Below, piece after piece: positions 5,439 to 5,573 of a stretch of 5,573 nucleotides of DNA. Made by a program: the position numbers and the translations under genes. Under the pieces are notes generated by a model. The model was not told where the DNA came from, searched no databases, and worked only from the letters and a program-made list of their open reading frames with translations. This DNA comes from Halovenus sp. (GTDB taxonomy: Archaea > Halobacteriota > Halobacteria > Halobacteriales > Haloarculaceae). Within the stretch, counting starts at the first letter, position 1, and each line of letters opens with the position of its first letter. Location of the stretch: contig JAQCNR010000105.1 in assembly GCA_028274925.1 (NCBI GenBank), positions 1-5,573 on the forward strand, in the 5' to 3' direction.

Positions 5439-5573
5439 ATGTACAAACGGGTCACACTACGCGACACAGTCGAGGTACCGCCGGAGGATCTAGCGGACGT
5501 TACGCCAGATCTCGTCAAGAAACTACTCCAAGATAAACTCGAAGGCCGGGTCGACGAAGATGTCGGCTCGGTC
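5439..5573 (+). CDS. rpoE1: DNA-directed RNA polymerase subunit Rpo7 (E'), N-terminal part (cut by right edge)
   Basis: Only the first 45 residues are in the window. The start MYKRVTLRDTVEVPP and the following helix (DLVKKLLQDKLEGRVD) are characteristic of archaeal Rpo7/RpoE', the homologue of eukaryotic Rpb7. That subunit pairs with Rpo4 to form the polymerase stalk, which helps open DNA and binds emerging RNA. The ATG at 5439 lies 18 bases after the PIN stop, with no good ribosome binding site and no clear promoter in the gap, so it is probably cotranscribed with the aIF2-gamma and PIN genes. An A/T-rich stretch near 5371-5384, inside the PIN gene, might be a weak internal promoter. Confidence 0.93.
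   Translation, partial: MYKRVTLRDTVEVPPEDLADVTPDLVKKLLQDKLEGRVDEDVGSV

Overview
The window looks like haloarchaeal chromosome (class Halobacteria). The encoded proteins are highly acidic, the DNA is GC-rich with strong G/C preference at third codon positions, and the archaeal aIF2-gamma, PIN and Rpo7 genes lie in a row. Several genes have TATA-like hexamers centred about 28 bases before the ATG, as expected for leaderless haloarchaeal transcripts. A family such as Haloarculaceae is plausible from protein style, but this is inference only.

Layout. The left two thirds (1 to 3645) is read on the minus strand. In transcription order it holds a 51-residue zinc-ribbon protein (DUF7563-like), a 215-base gap with T-runs and inverted repeats, a small Rieske [2Fe-2S] protein, a UspA-type universal stress protein, a UDP-glucose/GDP-mannose dehydrogenase-family enzyme resembling AglM, and the first 314 residues of an RND/MMPL membrane transporter that runs off the left edge. 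The right third is read on the plus strand: aIF2-gamma, a PIN-domain nuclease overlapping it by 4 bases, and the start of RNA polymerase subunit Rpo7 (E'), cut by the right edge. The two halves diverge from a 168-base shared promoter region (3646 to 3813).

How the genes fit together. The right side is an information-processing cluster: translation initiation GTPase, a probable rRNA-processing-type PIN nuclease, and a transcription subunit. The left side is a mixed set that looks like separate small transcription units rather than one pathway. The only functional link I can suggest there is between the nucleotide-sugar dehydrogenase (glycosylation precursor supply) and the adjacent transporter, whose predicted outside domain carries four N-X-S sequons.

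I see no mobile element, CRISPR array, tRNA, rRNA, insertion scar or defence system, and no convincing undescribed system. The points most worth a second look are an 18-base inverted repeat upstream of the Rieske promoter, the structured gap at 3302 to 3489, the degenerate nucleotide-binding motif of the UspA protein, and the sequon-rich transporter domain.
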